DNA from: Mugil cephalus
Taxonomy: Eukaryota > Chordata > Actinopteri > Mugiliformes > Mugilidae
Length of the DNA: 64,000 bases
Direction of reading: 5' to 3'
Assembly: GCF_022458985.1 (NCBI RefSeq)
Contig: NC_061781.1
Span: forward strand, 24,911,001-24,975,000
Positions within the stretch are counted from its first letter, which is position 1. Each line of letters starts with the position of its first letter. The notes below the pieces were generated by a model that was not told where the DNA came from, searched no databases, and saw nothing but the letters and a program-made list of their open reading frames with translations. The position numbers and the translations under genes were made by a program. Of the stretch, positions 21,320 through 32,435 are shown piece by piece.

Positions 21320-23231
21320 AAGCTGTGATTCTCGCCGCCGGGTACGGTACCAGGTTGCAGAGGGATGTGGAGGCAGACTGCAGCGGGAAGGTCGCTCACC
21401 TGGCAGGTAGAGCCAAGCCGCTGCTGCAGGTGGGACGATGCGCCTTGATATCCCACTGGGTCCACGCCCTGACCTCCTCTGGCTGCGTGGACTGCATTTA
21501 TGTTATAGTGAGTACAACTGTTCCATCTATTATGTTTCACATAATACTAGGACCAGAAAGGTTTGTTTAAAGTATATTTTACCAGACATCTGAACTGAAT
21601 GAATGACTGAATCTGTTTCTTATCTCTTTCCACTGTTGTTCTCCACAGACCAACGCTCTCTACCACGCTGCATTCACAGAATGGGCTGCACAGTTCACAA
21701 ATGTAAAGATTCTCAGTGATCAGACACGAAGCAACGATGTAAGTTCATTTAATCTACTCTCAGAATTACTCCCAAACAAAAAAACGTCCATACCTTCCTC
21801 TCTTGACTCATTAATGTAGGTCCCACTGTGCAAGCGAGTGTCTTTTAAAGCATATTTTATTTCATTAAACCGTGTCTGTTTCCACTCAAAAGGAACGTCT
21901 TGGTGCAGTGGCGTGCCTGCAGCTTACAGTAAAACACTTCAACATAGAAGACCATGTTGTAGTTATTGGGGGGTGAGTTCCTATTTCTAAACTTATCAGG
22001 TGTGTGAAGTGTTAAATTTGGTCCTTTACTCCCTGTCTCCTCACTAAACAGTGACACACTCTTCAAAGAAGATTTCAGCCTCGGTGAAGTTCAGCAGAAG
22101 TTTGCTGACGTGCGAGTAAAGAGTGAGGACGGATGTCTGCTTCTCTCGTACCAGTGCAAAGACGAAGGTGACTCCCTCAAGCAGCCTCACTTAAACTAGG
22201 CTGTAAGTTAACACTTGAAAATAAAGAGGTATGATCATGTTGTGTGTTTGTGTCTGTACAGAAACACGTAAATATGGAATACTGGAAGTAGACGGTGATC
22301 TTCGTGTCCTCTGCATGAAGGAGAAACCTCTTCCTTCTGAGACGAAGTCAAGGAGGGCGGTAAGTTCTTCATTAGTGCAACTAGGATCATTATTTAAACA
22401 TTCATTGTGTTTACATGTACAGCTTAATGGAGCCATGCTCCCAGTTCACATGCGACATAGAAAATAAAATAACTGATGGGAGCATGTCCTCCTCCTCCAC
22501 ACTAGATGGCGATATGTGTCTATTCAGCAGGAGAAAATCATTTTCCAGCGTCATTATCTCGGTGTCTTAATCGTATAAAGAGAACTTTAGTCAGAGTAAC
22601 GTGTTTTCATGCACTTGTATTTTCCAGTTAAAGCCGAGTTAAGGCAATAATTCTTTTTTTCCCCCACACACACTATTTTTTTTGTTGTTTTTTGCCATCG
22701 TGTCACGTTTGCATCCTGCACCTCAAGGTTACTGCCGTCCTTATCTAACATGCAGTGTGCACAAACGTCCAGCTACTGATTTCCATTTGTTTTCCAGTGC
22801 CCGTGTTTCTATGTATTTTCAAAGAACACCCTCCCCCTGCTGGATATGTTCCTTGAGCAAAAGAAGGTAAGTTAAGTTATAAAAGGACTAAAATGTCTTT
22901 TTAATTTCACCGTCACAAATGACTTTCCTGTTCCCACAGAACGCTCCCATTGAAGAGAAAGACGCCCCAGGAAACTTTGTGTCTTGGCTCATTCCAAGGT
23001 AATTTCTACAGGCTCCTCCTGGTCTTTGTGAGACAACTTCATACATCGTTCAAATATCTGTGAGAATGTACAGTTGCACTTAAATGTATTTAAATCTTTT
23101 TCCTTTCCAGGAAACCCGTCTATGTTCATGAGATTTCTGGACGTTTTGATGTTGGAAATTTATCTTCCTACATTGAATGTGACCTTTACTTCAGAGAGAA
23201 ACTTCAAGATGTAACGTCTTACATGGTGTAA
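21316..23231 (+). CDS. NTP_transferase-family sugar-1-phosphate nucleotidyltransferase, bacterial-like
   Basis: Predicted cytosolic GT-A fold enzyme that would couple an NTP to a sugar-1-phosphate or similar phosphate, releasing pyrophosphate. Exons 21316-21507, 21649-21738, 21893-21972, 22052-22167, 22262-22359, 22798-22866, 22940-22998, 23111-23231 give 274 residues, all phases joining. The N-terminus MKAVILAAGYGTRLQ carries the nucleotide-binding G-x-G-T-R loop. AKPLL supplies the usual lysine. VVVIGGDTLF contains the probable metal-binding Asp122, RKYGILEVDGD follows, and HEISGRFDVGN lies near the end. The length suits a catalytic domain alone, without the left-handed beta-helix of GMPPA/GMPPB. 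There is no signal peptide or membrane segment. It resembles bacterial RmlA-like or UTP-glucose-1-phosphate uridylyltransferases more than familiar vertebrate enzymes; substrate unknown. It converges with asnsd1. Confidence 0.88.
22400..22660 (-). repeat. Diverged MITE-like element in a nucleotidyltransferase intron
   Basis: The stretch 22560-22655 matches 32735-32815 in reverse complement, sharing ACGTTACTCTGACTAA and a TTACTGCCTTAA-type block. The intron at 22400 also has GTTTACATGTACAG, like the ends of the element near 32.7 kb. It is an old, inverted relative of that element. Confidence 0.45.
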
Positions 23232-23258
23232 GGAGGGAAAGGGAGTGAACACAAATGT

Positions 23259-23268
23259 TTTATTTATT
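23259..23268 (-). terminator. asnsd1: asnsd1 polyadenylation signals (overlapping AATAAA pair)
   Basis: On the minus strand two overlapping AATAAA hexamers lie about 140 nt after the asnsd1 stop codon and only about 28 nt beyond the end of the opposite nucleotidyltransferase coding region. Confidence 0.55.
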
Positions 23269-23383
23269 AGGCCATGTCCAAAAAAAAAATTACAGAAGAC
23301 AATCAAAATATCAGATCTTGGGTAGAATTAAAAAAGTGTCTTTTAAATCTCAGCTGTGTGTAGTTTTATATGTAACATTCTGT

Positions 23384-23389
23384 ATTAAA
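23384..23389 (+). terminator. Candidate nucleotidyltransferase polyadenylation signal ATTAAA
   Basis: The common variant hexamer ATTAAA lies 153 nt after the plus-strand stop, just before the asnsd1 stop on the other strand. If used, the two convergent mRNAs overlap by about 140 nt or more. Confidence 0.4.
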
Positions 23390-23403
23390 ATGATTTTGAT
23401 AAT

Positions 23404-26215
23404 CTACGCGGTAACGAGTCTTGTGCATTTATCAGAGGCCTTTTCACGGTTGTCCTCCATCTTTGCGATGCGGGAGCCGAACTGCATGGCTCTCTTGGGG
23501 AGGACGGCGGAGCGGCCGAGGCCGAGCTTCCTCGCCGCCAGTCTGAGGAGGAGCTTCTCCCCGACCCCTCGTGGAAGGGACAGATCGGCCTTCTCCCACA
23601 CCGGCAAGGAATTCAGGAAGCTCACCACGTCCTCGTCCAAGAAGGGAAACCTGCACATATGAGATTTATTCAGACGCTTCACTATGTGTCCCCGTCCCCT
23701 AAGACGCTCCCGAGGACAAGGAACAAGGACAATGAATGGATGGCACATGTTTTTCACACCGTCGTGGTTTAACCTTGGGACGAGACCAGAGCCAAGTCTG
23801 TGATTCTGTAACAAATCCAACTGTAAAAACAAACTTTTCCAACCTTGTACTGAAAGCTGCTGAAATATTCGGTGCTTAGTATCAGTGTGCAAACAGCAGT
23901 TGCTCAATTGAAGAGAAATCTCATGTAAACACAGGAAGAAGGCAGAGTCCGTCCTCTATACACAAAACACATTTAGTTTAGGCTCTTCTGTGACCCTGAA
24001 CCTGCAGGCTGCAAAACCAAATCAAATGATTCAAGTTCATTGCAACGTCCAGTACGACACCATTTACACCGTTACATTTTCTTCAACTGTTTTTTGTCCA
24101 TTTGGTTGATTATTTTGGCCGTGTTACATGCATTCCTGCAGGAACATTTCTTTGCAAAAATGTGCACATGCAAGTAACAGCCCAAAACATCCATATTTTC
24201 TTCTACTTAAACAACTTCAAACATGCTCAAAACTACCACAATGTCTATGGTTGTTAGGATTTTAACCCCTTAAATGCCAGTCTGATTGAACAGTATCTGT
24301 AATAAACAGACTCTTTTTCAGAGTCTTGGATATGTCAAAGATTAGCTGTGAACCTGAGGTTAACACACAGTGCTGGCAGTTTCTAAATTGTATCACCATT
24401 ATCATTCCATTTTAATTTTTAACAGTGGCAGTAAGAACTGTCCCTACAAAACGAAAGAAGAAGAAATCTGCACGCTAATACGAACGATGCACAATTTGTT
24501 AAGCGTTGCAAACGGCTACATTTTTAAATATAAAAATATTACGCAGACGTACCTCGCTTCTTTCCCGTGGTCCCCGATCACTCGGTCATCTCTACCTAGA
24601 TTCCTGGAGGAGATCCTGCCCAGCTCCATGGCTAGTTCCTGGATCAGTCCTTCGTGTCCAGACGTCTTAAATCGGACCCGGTGTCTGGAGTAACCTGCCA
24701 ACTGCTCATCAGCTCCAATCCCCGTCAAAACCACCTGAACAGAAAACAGCACGTCAGCGTGGCTGTAGGAGACTAGATTAGAACAGCTCTGGCTTTTGTT
24801 CCTGAAAGATCTGCTTTGTGCTTCACCTTTGCCGTGGACGTGAACGGTCTCTGGTCTCCGTCCTCCACGATGACCCCCGTCCCTCTTGCAGCGAACCACA
24901 CAGCGCATCCAATGCTGTCATCGAGCACCGTGTCCAGTGGATGCACCAGGTGACAAATGCGCTGCAGACGCATTTTCTGCAGCTCCTCTTGTGTTACGTT
25001 AATTTCAACAAAGTTCCACCTCCTGTCAGGATTCAAGTCCTGTAATTCCTTCAGACCGGCTCGTCCAGTGATTCTGTCTGGGACGTCAAAAGGATCGAAT
25101 GTCCTGAGATGAGTTTTGGATTCCGTCGGCTTATTTTTGGATTTCTTCGCGGACTGGTTCAGCTTTTTTGGCTCTTGCAGTTTAAATGCTACATTGAGAA
25201 GGTCAATTGGTTGCGGAGCAGGTATGTGACGGTCGGCTAAGGCAGCAAGGATCATTGAATCGATTCCTCCGGAGAAGAGTATGGCAACACTAGCTTGGTC
25301 GTTGGTGAGAGGTGAATGGTCTCTGATAAAAGGCAGAGACTGAACTCGTCGCCTCACGGCTTCACTGAGAACAACGATGAGAGGATTCACCTGATCTGGT
25401 TCCTCTTGGTTTAACAGCAGCTCCTCCAGATCCTCAACAGACAAATGTGAGTTTGAGTGACTTTCTGTGTTATTCAGTGACTCTGGCGTGGACACATTCA
25501 GAGGGCACAGATGTGAGGTGAGAACGAGGCCTGATTGGTTCATCACAGCTGTAGTTCCTCTGGGGACACACTCCAATATTGTTTCATTGCAAAGAGAGCT
25601 GACATCCTTTCCCGCATGAGCCCAGGGATAAAGCTCAAATGACAGAGAGCCAGATTCTGAAAATGCCTTCAGGTCAGTCCTGTACACACCAACTGCTGGG
25701 ACTTCTTGCCAAGTGGACTGATCAGGCCCAGAAGCTGCCACGGACGTCAGGGTCAAGGCGCCGACCTCCGCATCGAATTTCCACAACAAACTCCTCCTGC
25801 CAAAGAAGTCTCTCCCAAACCAGAGGCAGTCGCCGGCCTTCTGGTAATAAACAAACCCCCACGGCCCCTGAATGGCAGACAGGACTGTAAGTATCTGTGA
25901 GGGGCTGCTGCAGGACGACAGGCGCTGAGACACGACGGCCGTGTCATTCTCCTCCGCTGTCAGCGGAAAACCCCCAAAAACCTCCCCGTTCCACACCAGC
26001 ACGTTCCCAGAGTCGTCTCGGACCGGCTGAGGGGTGAGGAGTCCTCTCATATGAAGGACGTGAGCGGAGAATAAACACTGATAACAGGGACTTGTGCCTG
26101 CAACCGTGAGCTCCTGGCTCCAGCTGGGCCCTCTCCTTTTCAAATGTTCATAAAGAGTTTGGTTCCGGTCCAAGTGAGCGGACGAGACGCTCAGCAGACA
26201 AAAGATGCCACACAT
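23404..26215 (-). CDS. asnsd1: Asparagine synthetase domain-containing protein 1
   Basis: Exons 5' to 3': 26215-24827, 24734-24553, 23650-23404, 605 residues (human 643). It begins MCGIFC, so Cys2 is available as the N-terminal glutaminase-type nucleophile. The glutamine-amidotransferase-like domain ([30 protein letters not shown]) spans about residues 1-200. The asparagine-synthetase PP-loop SGGIDS is at 315-320. Further conserved blocks are [36 protein letters not shown] and [16 protein letters not shown]. The family resembles asparagine synthetase but its enzymatic role is not established. The start codon has A at -3 and lies 15 nt after the stop of the ASDURF frame in the same leader. The 3' end converges on the nucleotidyltransferase gene. 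Confidence 0.96.
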
Positions 26216-26230
26216 TCTCCTGGTGAAGTC

Positions 26231-28083
26231 TCACATGTCCTGCAGTTCCTTTTTCATATTATCCAGCTCCTCTGCAGACACAACGTTTCTTGTTATCAGA
26301 TTTATTTTTTTTTTTTTTTTTAAATACAGTGTTGTTATTAACTAATGAGGCAGAAAACAGTTCTCAACTTACTTTTGCTTGAGCTTAGTGTCTGACTTCT
26401 GTCTGCTAGAAAGAAGATGTTACTGTTTCTCTGCTGGATGTAAACTTTCTGAAGAAACAAACGACTAAATTAGCATAAATGCAGGTAACATATGTGGACA
26501 TACGATGAAATACGTAAAACAGCCAAATAAATATGTGCAGCTTCCAGGTTCGACTGTTTCGCCTGCAACTCGTCCTCACCCTGTTTTTCTTCAGATTACA
26601 GAGCTCGTCCACAACAACCTTCTGCTCCTTAATCTGGAAATAAACCAGGAGAAATAAAGAATTAAATGAAAACCTTCCTATTATCTTTGGGGTTTAACAT
26701 TTGTAAATATATTATTTTTTTGCTTCATATTTTATGATTTGTTTTCTATGTCCTGTATCATGATGTGTACATTCTCGTTCTTTGGGGTCATTTTAACCTG
26801 ATGCTCTTTTAGCCGTATAAAGACATATCAACCTTTAGTTTTATTAAAAACAAAACAAAAAAAAATCTTTGGGGCACAGGTGTCAAACATGCAGCATGGC
26901 AGGATGAATTTGCACAGTACAAAAGTGACAATGAAGACATTAATTACAATTTGTCCTATAAAATTAGCAGCTATCCTGAGGTTTCACACAGCTTTAGTAG
27001 AAGTTGTGCATATGGCACAACACTGAGCCCTCGAACTAAACGGAAATAACATTTCCTTTTCTTAAGAAACGTCCAGCTGTTACATAATAGTACATCATGA
27101 ATGTGTCGGAGACAGAGGACGTTGTTGAGGAAGACACTGACAATGAGACATCCTCCTCTGATGAGAATGACAACCTCAGTGTCTCTCAACCACCAAAATC
27201 TACGTACTTGAAAATTAGTTGGTGGAAGTAAAAAATAAAATAAAAATCCCACCATCTCCCATACATCATTAATTAATAATAATTATAATTTGCTTCCTGT
27301 CGTCTCTATGTAAATATATAAATGCAGTGTATGCACAATGTGTGGGGTGGGGTTTGTTTTATTCAAGGAGCTATTGAGGTTGTCGACAAACAGGAAGCAT
27401 GTGACGCTCAAACTTAGGGAACTATTTTAATTCTAATAATTTTCCGGTGGTTTAAATTTCTGCGGTCAAATTGAAAAGGTGTTAGTGAATTTAAAGGTAA
27501 CAGGAGGGTTAAAATAGCTGCACATAAGAAACAGATTTACCATCATCATTATTATTATTATTATTAGTAGTAGTAGTAGTAGTAGAAGTAGTAGTAGTAG
27601 TAGTAGTAGTATTAATCTTGGTACATTGCAAACTTGGTAATTTCACATTCAATGTGTTAACGTGGCAAACATTTAAATGCACAGAAATATATTCAATTAA
27701 AACACAAAACATAAAGGAAACCTAAAGTCTTGGAAATAAATAATAATAATAATACTCATATTTAAAATAAAATAAAGTGTAAACATTGCACAAGCAAATT
27801 TATGGGAAATTTGTTGAACATTTCGTATAATTCTGGGGATTTGTGGTATTTAATTAATTTCAGAGACTTTGAATTCGTTCCGAAAAATAATAAACTTGAG
27901 GGAAGACTTCATAACTCTATTTTTTGTGAATAACATATTTGGTAAGACCTAAAATAACATCGCAGCAGAACTGTTTGTTTGTACCAGGTTTGTGTTGTCA
28001 GCCTACAGAGAGCTAGCTCGGCTAACGGCTAACGTTACCTTCTTGTTCAGCTCCTCCTCGTTGTCGCGGCTTTTCGAAGACAT
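26231..28083 (-). CDS. asdurf: ASNSD1 upstream open reading frame protein (prefoldin-like microprotein)
   Basis: Four exons, 28083-28039, 26633-26580, 26448-26373, 26271-26231, join in frame to 71 residues. It starts MSSKSRDNEEELNKK, continues IKEQKVVVDELCNLKKNR and KVYIQQRNSNIFFLADRS, and ends KELDNMKKELQDM. The middle matches human ASDURF (96 residues), reported as a subunit of the prefoldin-like module of the PAQosome chaperone. It is charged and predicted to be a helical coiled coil. This version is about 25 residues shorter, missing mainly the N-terminal extension and last residues. The stop is 15 nt upstream of the asnsd1 ATG in the last exon's continuous sequence, so one mRNA can encode both proteins. 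The ATG has G at -3. Confidence 0.9.
27542..27613. repeat. Compound (ATT)n(AGT)n microsatellite in the asdurf first intron
   Basis: A short run of ATT is followed by about fifteen AGT/GTA triplets with one AGA interruption. Confidence 0.9.
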
Positions 28084-28180
28084 GTCGGCACAAGAAGAAA
28101 TAAAACTATAGATTAAAAAAAATGTAGTTTAAACTAATCGCAGCAGAGAAAGACGCATGTTCGGTTCAGTGTCAGAAAAC

Positions 28181-28190
28181 ACTTCCGGGT
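28181..28190 (-). promoter_or_regulatory. ETS-type site ACCCGGAAGT in the asdurf/asnsd1 promoter
   Basis: The minus-strand sequence ACCCGGAAGT, a consensus ETS/GABP site, lies about 100 bp upstream of the asdurf start codon. Such sites are typical of housekeeping promoters. The motif is seen; use is inferred. Confidence 0.45.
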
Positions 28191-29104
28191 TTAGGGAATT
28201 AAAGAGTGATCTGGAACTTCACTGCCCCCTGGAGGACGGAGGGTGAATCACACGGGTAAAGATGATGCCAGAGAGAGGTAACATTAAAAATTAATCGGGT
28301 TGAAATTGATATATATGAGAAGTTTTTGGGCAATTATTGATTATAAATTGTGTTGTAAGCCTCATATAGAATAGAATATATAAGACTATATATACAAGAC
28401 TGTATTAAAAGTCTTTAAATTAAAAGTCTTTAAAGTGGAGCATTTAATATGATATAGAATTTAAAAAATGCAGCCTTAACTGGGCTTTAATGCTACATTA
28501 CCAGGCTACAGGTTAACCCATTCATTTGTTTAGTGTCCTGGTGAGAGGATGCATGCCATCCCAGAATCTCTGTGGATGTTCTGGTATTAGTTTCAAATAA
28601 CTGAGTGTTGTTGGTTCAAATGAGTTTTCATTTTGTAGTTGTATTGATTCTGCTTGTACAGACCCATATTTCTATTATTGTGACAGAACAACAGAAACAT
28701 TTTTAGTGTTTAATTAAATATAATTTAACACCACCACAAAAATCCATCCTCCTATATGATAATCCAGTTGATTTACTACTTTTCTGATGCAGGATTTAAT
28801 GCAGGGCTGTTTTCACTGGTTTCAGCAGAGAATGTACATATCCACAGCTCCACCTACACAAGAGTCATAGTCAGAGACTTCCAGGATCCATCTGCTGTAC
28901 CATGACCCAGCAGTGAACAGTAAATCACAAGCTCATAAAGATGAAAACTGAGTCAGACGACAAATTATATTATCATTAAATATTGTCCTTGTCCTCCAAG
29001 AGAAGAGCAGGAGAAAACTGGTGCAGAGATCACAGTCACATAGCATCATGTTAGCGGCCTGTAATAGAAACCCTAACACTATTAAATATAATATTAAATC
29101 ACAC

Positions 29105-29185
29105 CAAGAAGGTTCTGGGTTCAAATCCCCTGCATGTTCTCCCTGTGTCTGTCTGGGTTTTCTCCTGGTTCTCACACATTCAGAA
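29105..29185 (+). mobile_element. SINE fragment with TGCATGTTCTCCCTGTGTCT core
   Basis: GGGTTCAAATCCCC followed by CATGTTCTCCCTGTGTCTGT and GGGTTTTCTCC is the core of a very common teleost SINE. A second copy is at 59100-59200. Confidence 0.6.
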
Positions 29186-29739
29186 CAAATAATACCACAA
29201 AACTTACATTAAACTTAACAATATTCTAAAATCATCAACTTAAGGCAAAAGGAAACATTTAGACAAAAATATACGGACGGGCTAAACCAAGTTAAACCAA
29301 TCGATACATAAAAGAAAAACATAGCGTCCTGTGTGTGCGTGTGTCATATGTTCTATTTTATACAAATATTTCAAGGTGCTGGTTTATTTGCTTAGATGCC
29401 GTAGGTGAGAGTGTCGCTCTGTGTTAGTCAGTTATCAAATTAAACGTCAATCAGGTCAATAAACTGCAAATGTCAACCTCACAGTCTAGACCTCCAGGTC
29501 ATTAGGATTCACCCTCAGAGGCAGGAGACCAAACACCTTTTAAGACCTTTTAAGTCTTTGTCACAAACCAGGTCAGTTAGTGGCAAAAACAAAGGGAAAT
29601 CCACACACAAACTAACAAATCAAAATTAATTTAGTAGTAAAGCATTTTAACATGAAAGTAACTTGTAATCAAATCATTCAAATAGAAATTAAATCACAAC
29701 AAACAGACCATCACACCTTCAATTTAATACTATTTACCC

Positions 29740-30015
29740 TTTAGTCTGGTTATTTATAGAATTTTATTAATTTTTTAGCCTGAGTTTTAACTGAATATTT
29801 CTGTTTTTTTTTTTTTGTTTGTTTTGTTTTTAGTGTGGTTATTAATTGAATTTTAACTTATTTTATTATTTTTATCTTTTTAGTCTGGTTATTTATGGAA
29901 TTTTATTTATTTGATCATTTTTATATTTTTTAGTCTGACTTTTAAGTGAATTTTACTTATTTTTATTACTTTTTCCTTTTTAGTCCGGTTGTTTATATTA
30001 TTTTATTAATATTTT
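29740..30015 (+). repeat. Degenerate AT-rich minisatellite, unit about 60-70 bp
   Basis: About five imperfect copies of a unit like TTTTTAGTCTGGTTATTTAT followed by GGAATTTTATTTAT can be seen starting near 29741, 29831, 29879, 29928 and 29979. The next 100 bp is a LINE-like tail ending GATTGATTGATT (30150). Confidence 0.6.
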
Positions 30016-30646
30016 TTATTATATTAATATTTTATTTAACTAATTTAATGCTTGATGATTTTTTTATTTTTATCTTTAGGCAATACTGATTCCATTTTAA
30101 ATTTATTATATATTTTTTTTCCTTAGGTTCTTAATCCTAAGAATAAAGTTTGATTGATTGATTTCTCTCCAATACCTGTTGAATGATTCAGATTAAACCA
30201 TAATGGGTCCATTTACAGTTACACTTTCACCCCTTATGTCACAGAACTATATTGTAGACATGGTCATAGTCATAATCATAAGCACCACACACGCTTCCTT
30301 TAAAGGCCGTAACATCCACAGATTTATAAATACGACAGAGGTCAACAACCCGAGAGCGAAATCATCCCAGATGGCACGAGCGTTGATGTTGTTCTGTGAG
30401 TCGGTCGAAAACCTTTGGAACTGCACATGTGACGGACAAACACACCTGTCTGAGGTCTCACGTTGGTTCGCTGCCCGCACAGCTGTGATGTGGTATCGAT
30501 CCGCTCACAGCTGTTCAGATGTTTGCTGTTTCAGTACCAGGAAAAGGGCGGCGAGGTCATCGCAGCCGGCGCGCGACCTTTGGTACCAGAACCATCTTTA
30601 CTGCCACACATGGATATTTATTTATTGGTGTTTGGTACCAGAACGC

Positions 30647-30963
30647 ATTGATCAGCCATAGTATTAGGACCACTCGATTAGGTCTCCAAAGCGGCCGTGG
30701 GGGTCTTTGAGGGGAGGGTCCTCTGTGGATCATCCCACAGATTCTTGATCAGTTTGGGATCTAGTGGATTTGGAGGCCAGGTCAACACCTTGTGCTGATC
30801 TTCATGTTTTTTTGTTTGTTTGTTTGTTTGTTTGGTTTGTTGGTTTGCTGGGTGCTACATGTCAAAGTAACATCACCATGAATGAATAAAAGCAGAACAC
30901 GATGGTCGATGTTATTTACCTCTCACGTCAGTGGTCATAATGTTGTGGCTGATCGGTTGTAAA
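30647..30963. mobile_element. MITE family copy 1, TIR GATCAGCCA(T/C)A(A/G)TATTA
   Basis: The left end TGATCAGCCATAGTATTAGG and the right end CATAATGTTGTGGCTGATCG are inverted repeats. Internal blocks shared with 48142-48606 include GGTCTTTGAGGGGAGGG, GATCAGTTTGG-ATCTAGTG and GTCAAAGTAACATC. It contains a (TTTG)n. Non-autonomous, no coding capacity. Confidence 0.75.
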
Positions 30964-31059
30964 TAAATAAGACGGTAACGTTGTTATGTTCCAAAAACGG
31001 GTGCAGGTAATTATAATCATTGTCATCTCACTCTAGAGACCTCAAAAACCGAGCCTCAA

Positions 31060-31700
31060 TTATAAAAAACTCAGTTTTATTGTAAAGTCCTGAGCCGAGG
31101 CAGCTGCTCCTTAACCCCCTTTTACTTCTACTGCAACGCCGGCTAAGACCTCCGAACAATAAAAAGATCAGACGCCCTGTATGAAAAACACGTGAATAAC
31201 CAGATCCAGGTGAGGTTTCACATCCTCCACCTCTATCCCTCCTTCATCCCGCGGCTTGTGAATGTCAGACACCTTAAGGCCGCGGGAGGCGACTCATCCT
31301 GCTATTTTTATCCCGCGACGCTCAAATTTAGCCGGCGTAAACACGGCGTGTTGTTTCCGAGGCTGAAAAGGGATCCGTCCGGGGGACAGGCAGACATACC
31401 TGCAGGTCACATGACCGCAAAATAAGAGAGCAGCCGTCTGACCGCTGATGACAGCTGCCTGAGCCCGGGCTGACACACTGGGCCTCTAATAGAGCCGCTG
31501 GTAATCTGTTTGTACCTGCTCACTGTGTACAGGTTTTCAAAAGGCCCGGAGCTCTGTCTCACAAAGGAGCAGAGGTTCCTATTGTCATCTCGCGGCTCAA
31601 AATATGTGCTTATGTCAATTCTGCTCCCTCATGCAATGAGACAGCACCGGTGCAGATTTCTGAGGAGCCGTCTACACGGTACACGCTTTGTCCTTTAATG
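31060..31700. other. GC-richer, apparently single-copy stretch upstream of slc40a1
   Basis: Unlike its repeat-rich surroundings, this stretch has many CpGs (CCCGCGGC, GGCCGCGGG, TCCCGCGACG), an AACACGTGAA E-box near 31188 and a GGTCACATGACC palindrome at 31405-31416. No reading frame looks coding. It could be a distal regulatory element. Confidence 0.3.
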
Positions 31701-31756
31701 CTACGTTCACGATGCTAAAACATATTTAAACACACATAGAGAAGAACTTCAAAACT

Positions 31757-32435
31757 CAAGCACTGATGGTAAGTTTTCTTTTAACACTTTATCGTTCCTT
31801 TGGGTCTTTTATGGGGCAGCAGCAGCTTTTTGAACCAATCAGAGTCTGGACACGAGTTGTGTTTGAGTAAATGTTGCATGTAATATGTCACTGGAAAGCT
31901 AATTTTCTTCTGATTTCATTGATATAAGTCATTGTGGGATTCAATCAACACAGACGACACATCCAACACATTTTTTTCCCCAAAACAATAAAAACGAGAA
32001 ACAAGAATAAACTCACATCGATCCAACAACCAATATTATTCAAGCCAAAACTCCCCCTTTTCTGTCCAAACAGTACATTTCAGTCATATTCTCACTACTT
32101 TTAGTCAGTGGAGCCCAGGATTATGACCTTTTTATTCAATATTTGTCCAAAAGATCATCCTGGAGTCTCCAAATGGCACCGTCTGGGAGATATATCCTCA
32201 GCTTCCTCTGCAGATTGCAAAAAAAAATAAATAAATCAGACGAACCCAACAACTTCTTCTTATTTTTTAACCGTGTGCCACCTTTGATTACTCAAGAACA
32301 AAACCACAGAGTGATTCTGATTCTTTTGTGACAGAAACTTCAAAGTCTTGTCTTTCAAAAGAGACCAAGGCCATGAACGAGCTCCAAAATGTTCATGAAC
32401 AGCGTTCGGTTTTTTGCAAAAAGGCTGAAATACTA
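31757..32435 (+). repeat. Shared repeat copy 1 (others near 36350 and 56710)
   Basis: Blocks shared with 36350-36620: TTTGAGTAAATG-TGCATG, TCTTCTTATTTTT, GA(C/T)AGAAACTTCA-AGTCTTG, CTCCAAAATGTTCATGA-CAGCGTTC. Blocks shared with 56710-56815: TTTATCGTTCCT-TGGG, GCAGCAGC-TTTGAACCAATCAGAG, TGGACACGAG. The family has no coding capacity that I see. Confidence 0.65.

Noticed and set aside
29100-29135. Possible tRNA because of GGGTTCAAATCCCC
   Set aside because: No acceptor, D or anticodon stem can be formed; the following CATGTTCTCCCTGTGTCT marks it as a SINE.
30203-30710. Overlapping plus-strand open frames of up to 152 codons
   Set aside because: The right part lies inside a MITE, the codon content is non-protein-like and no splice partners or homology are seen.
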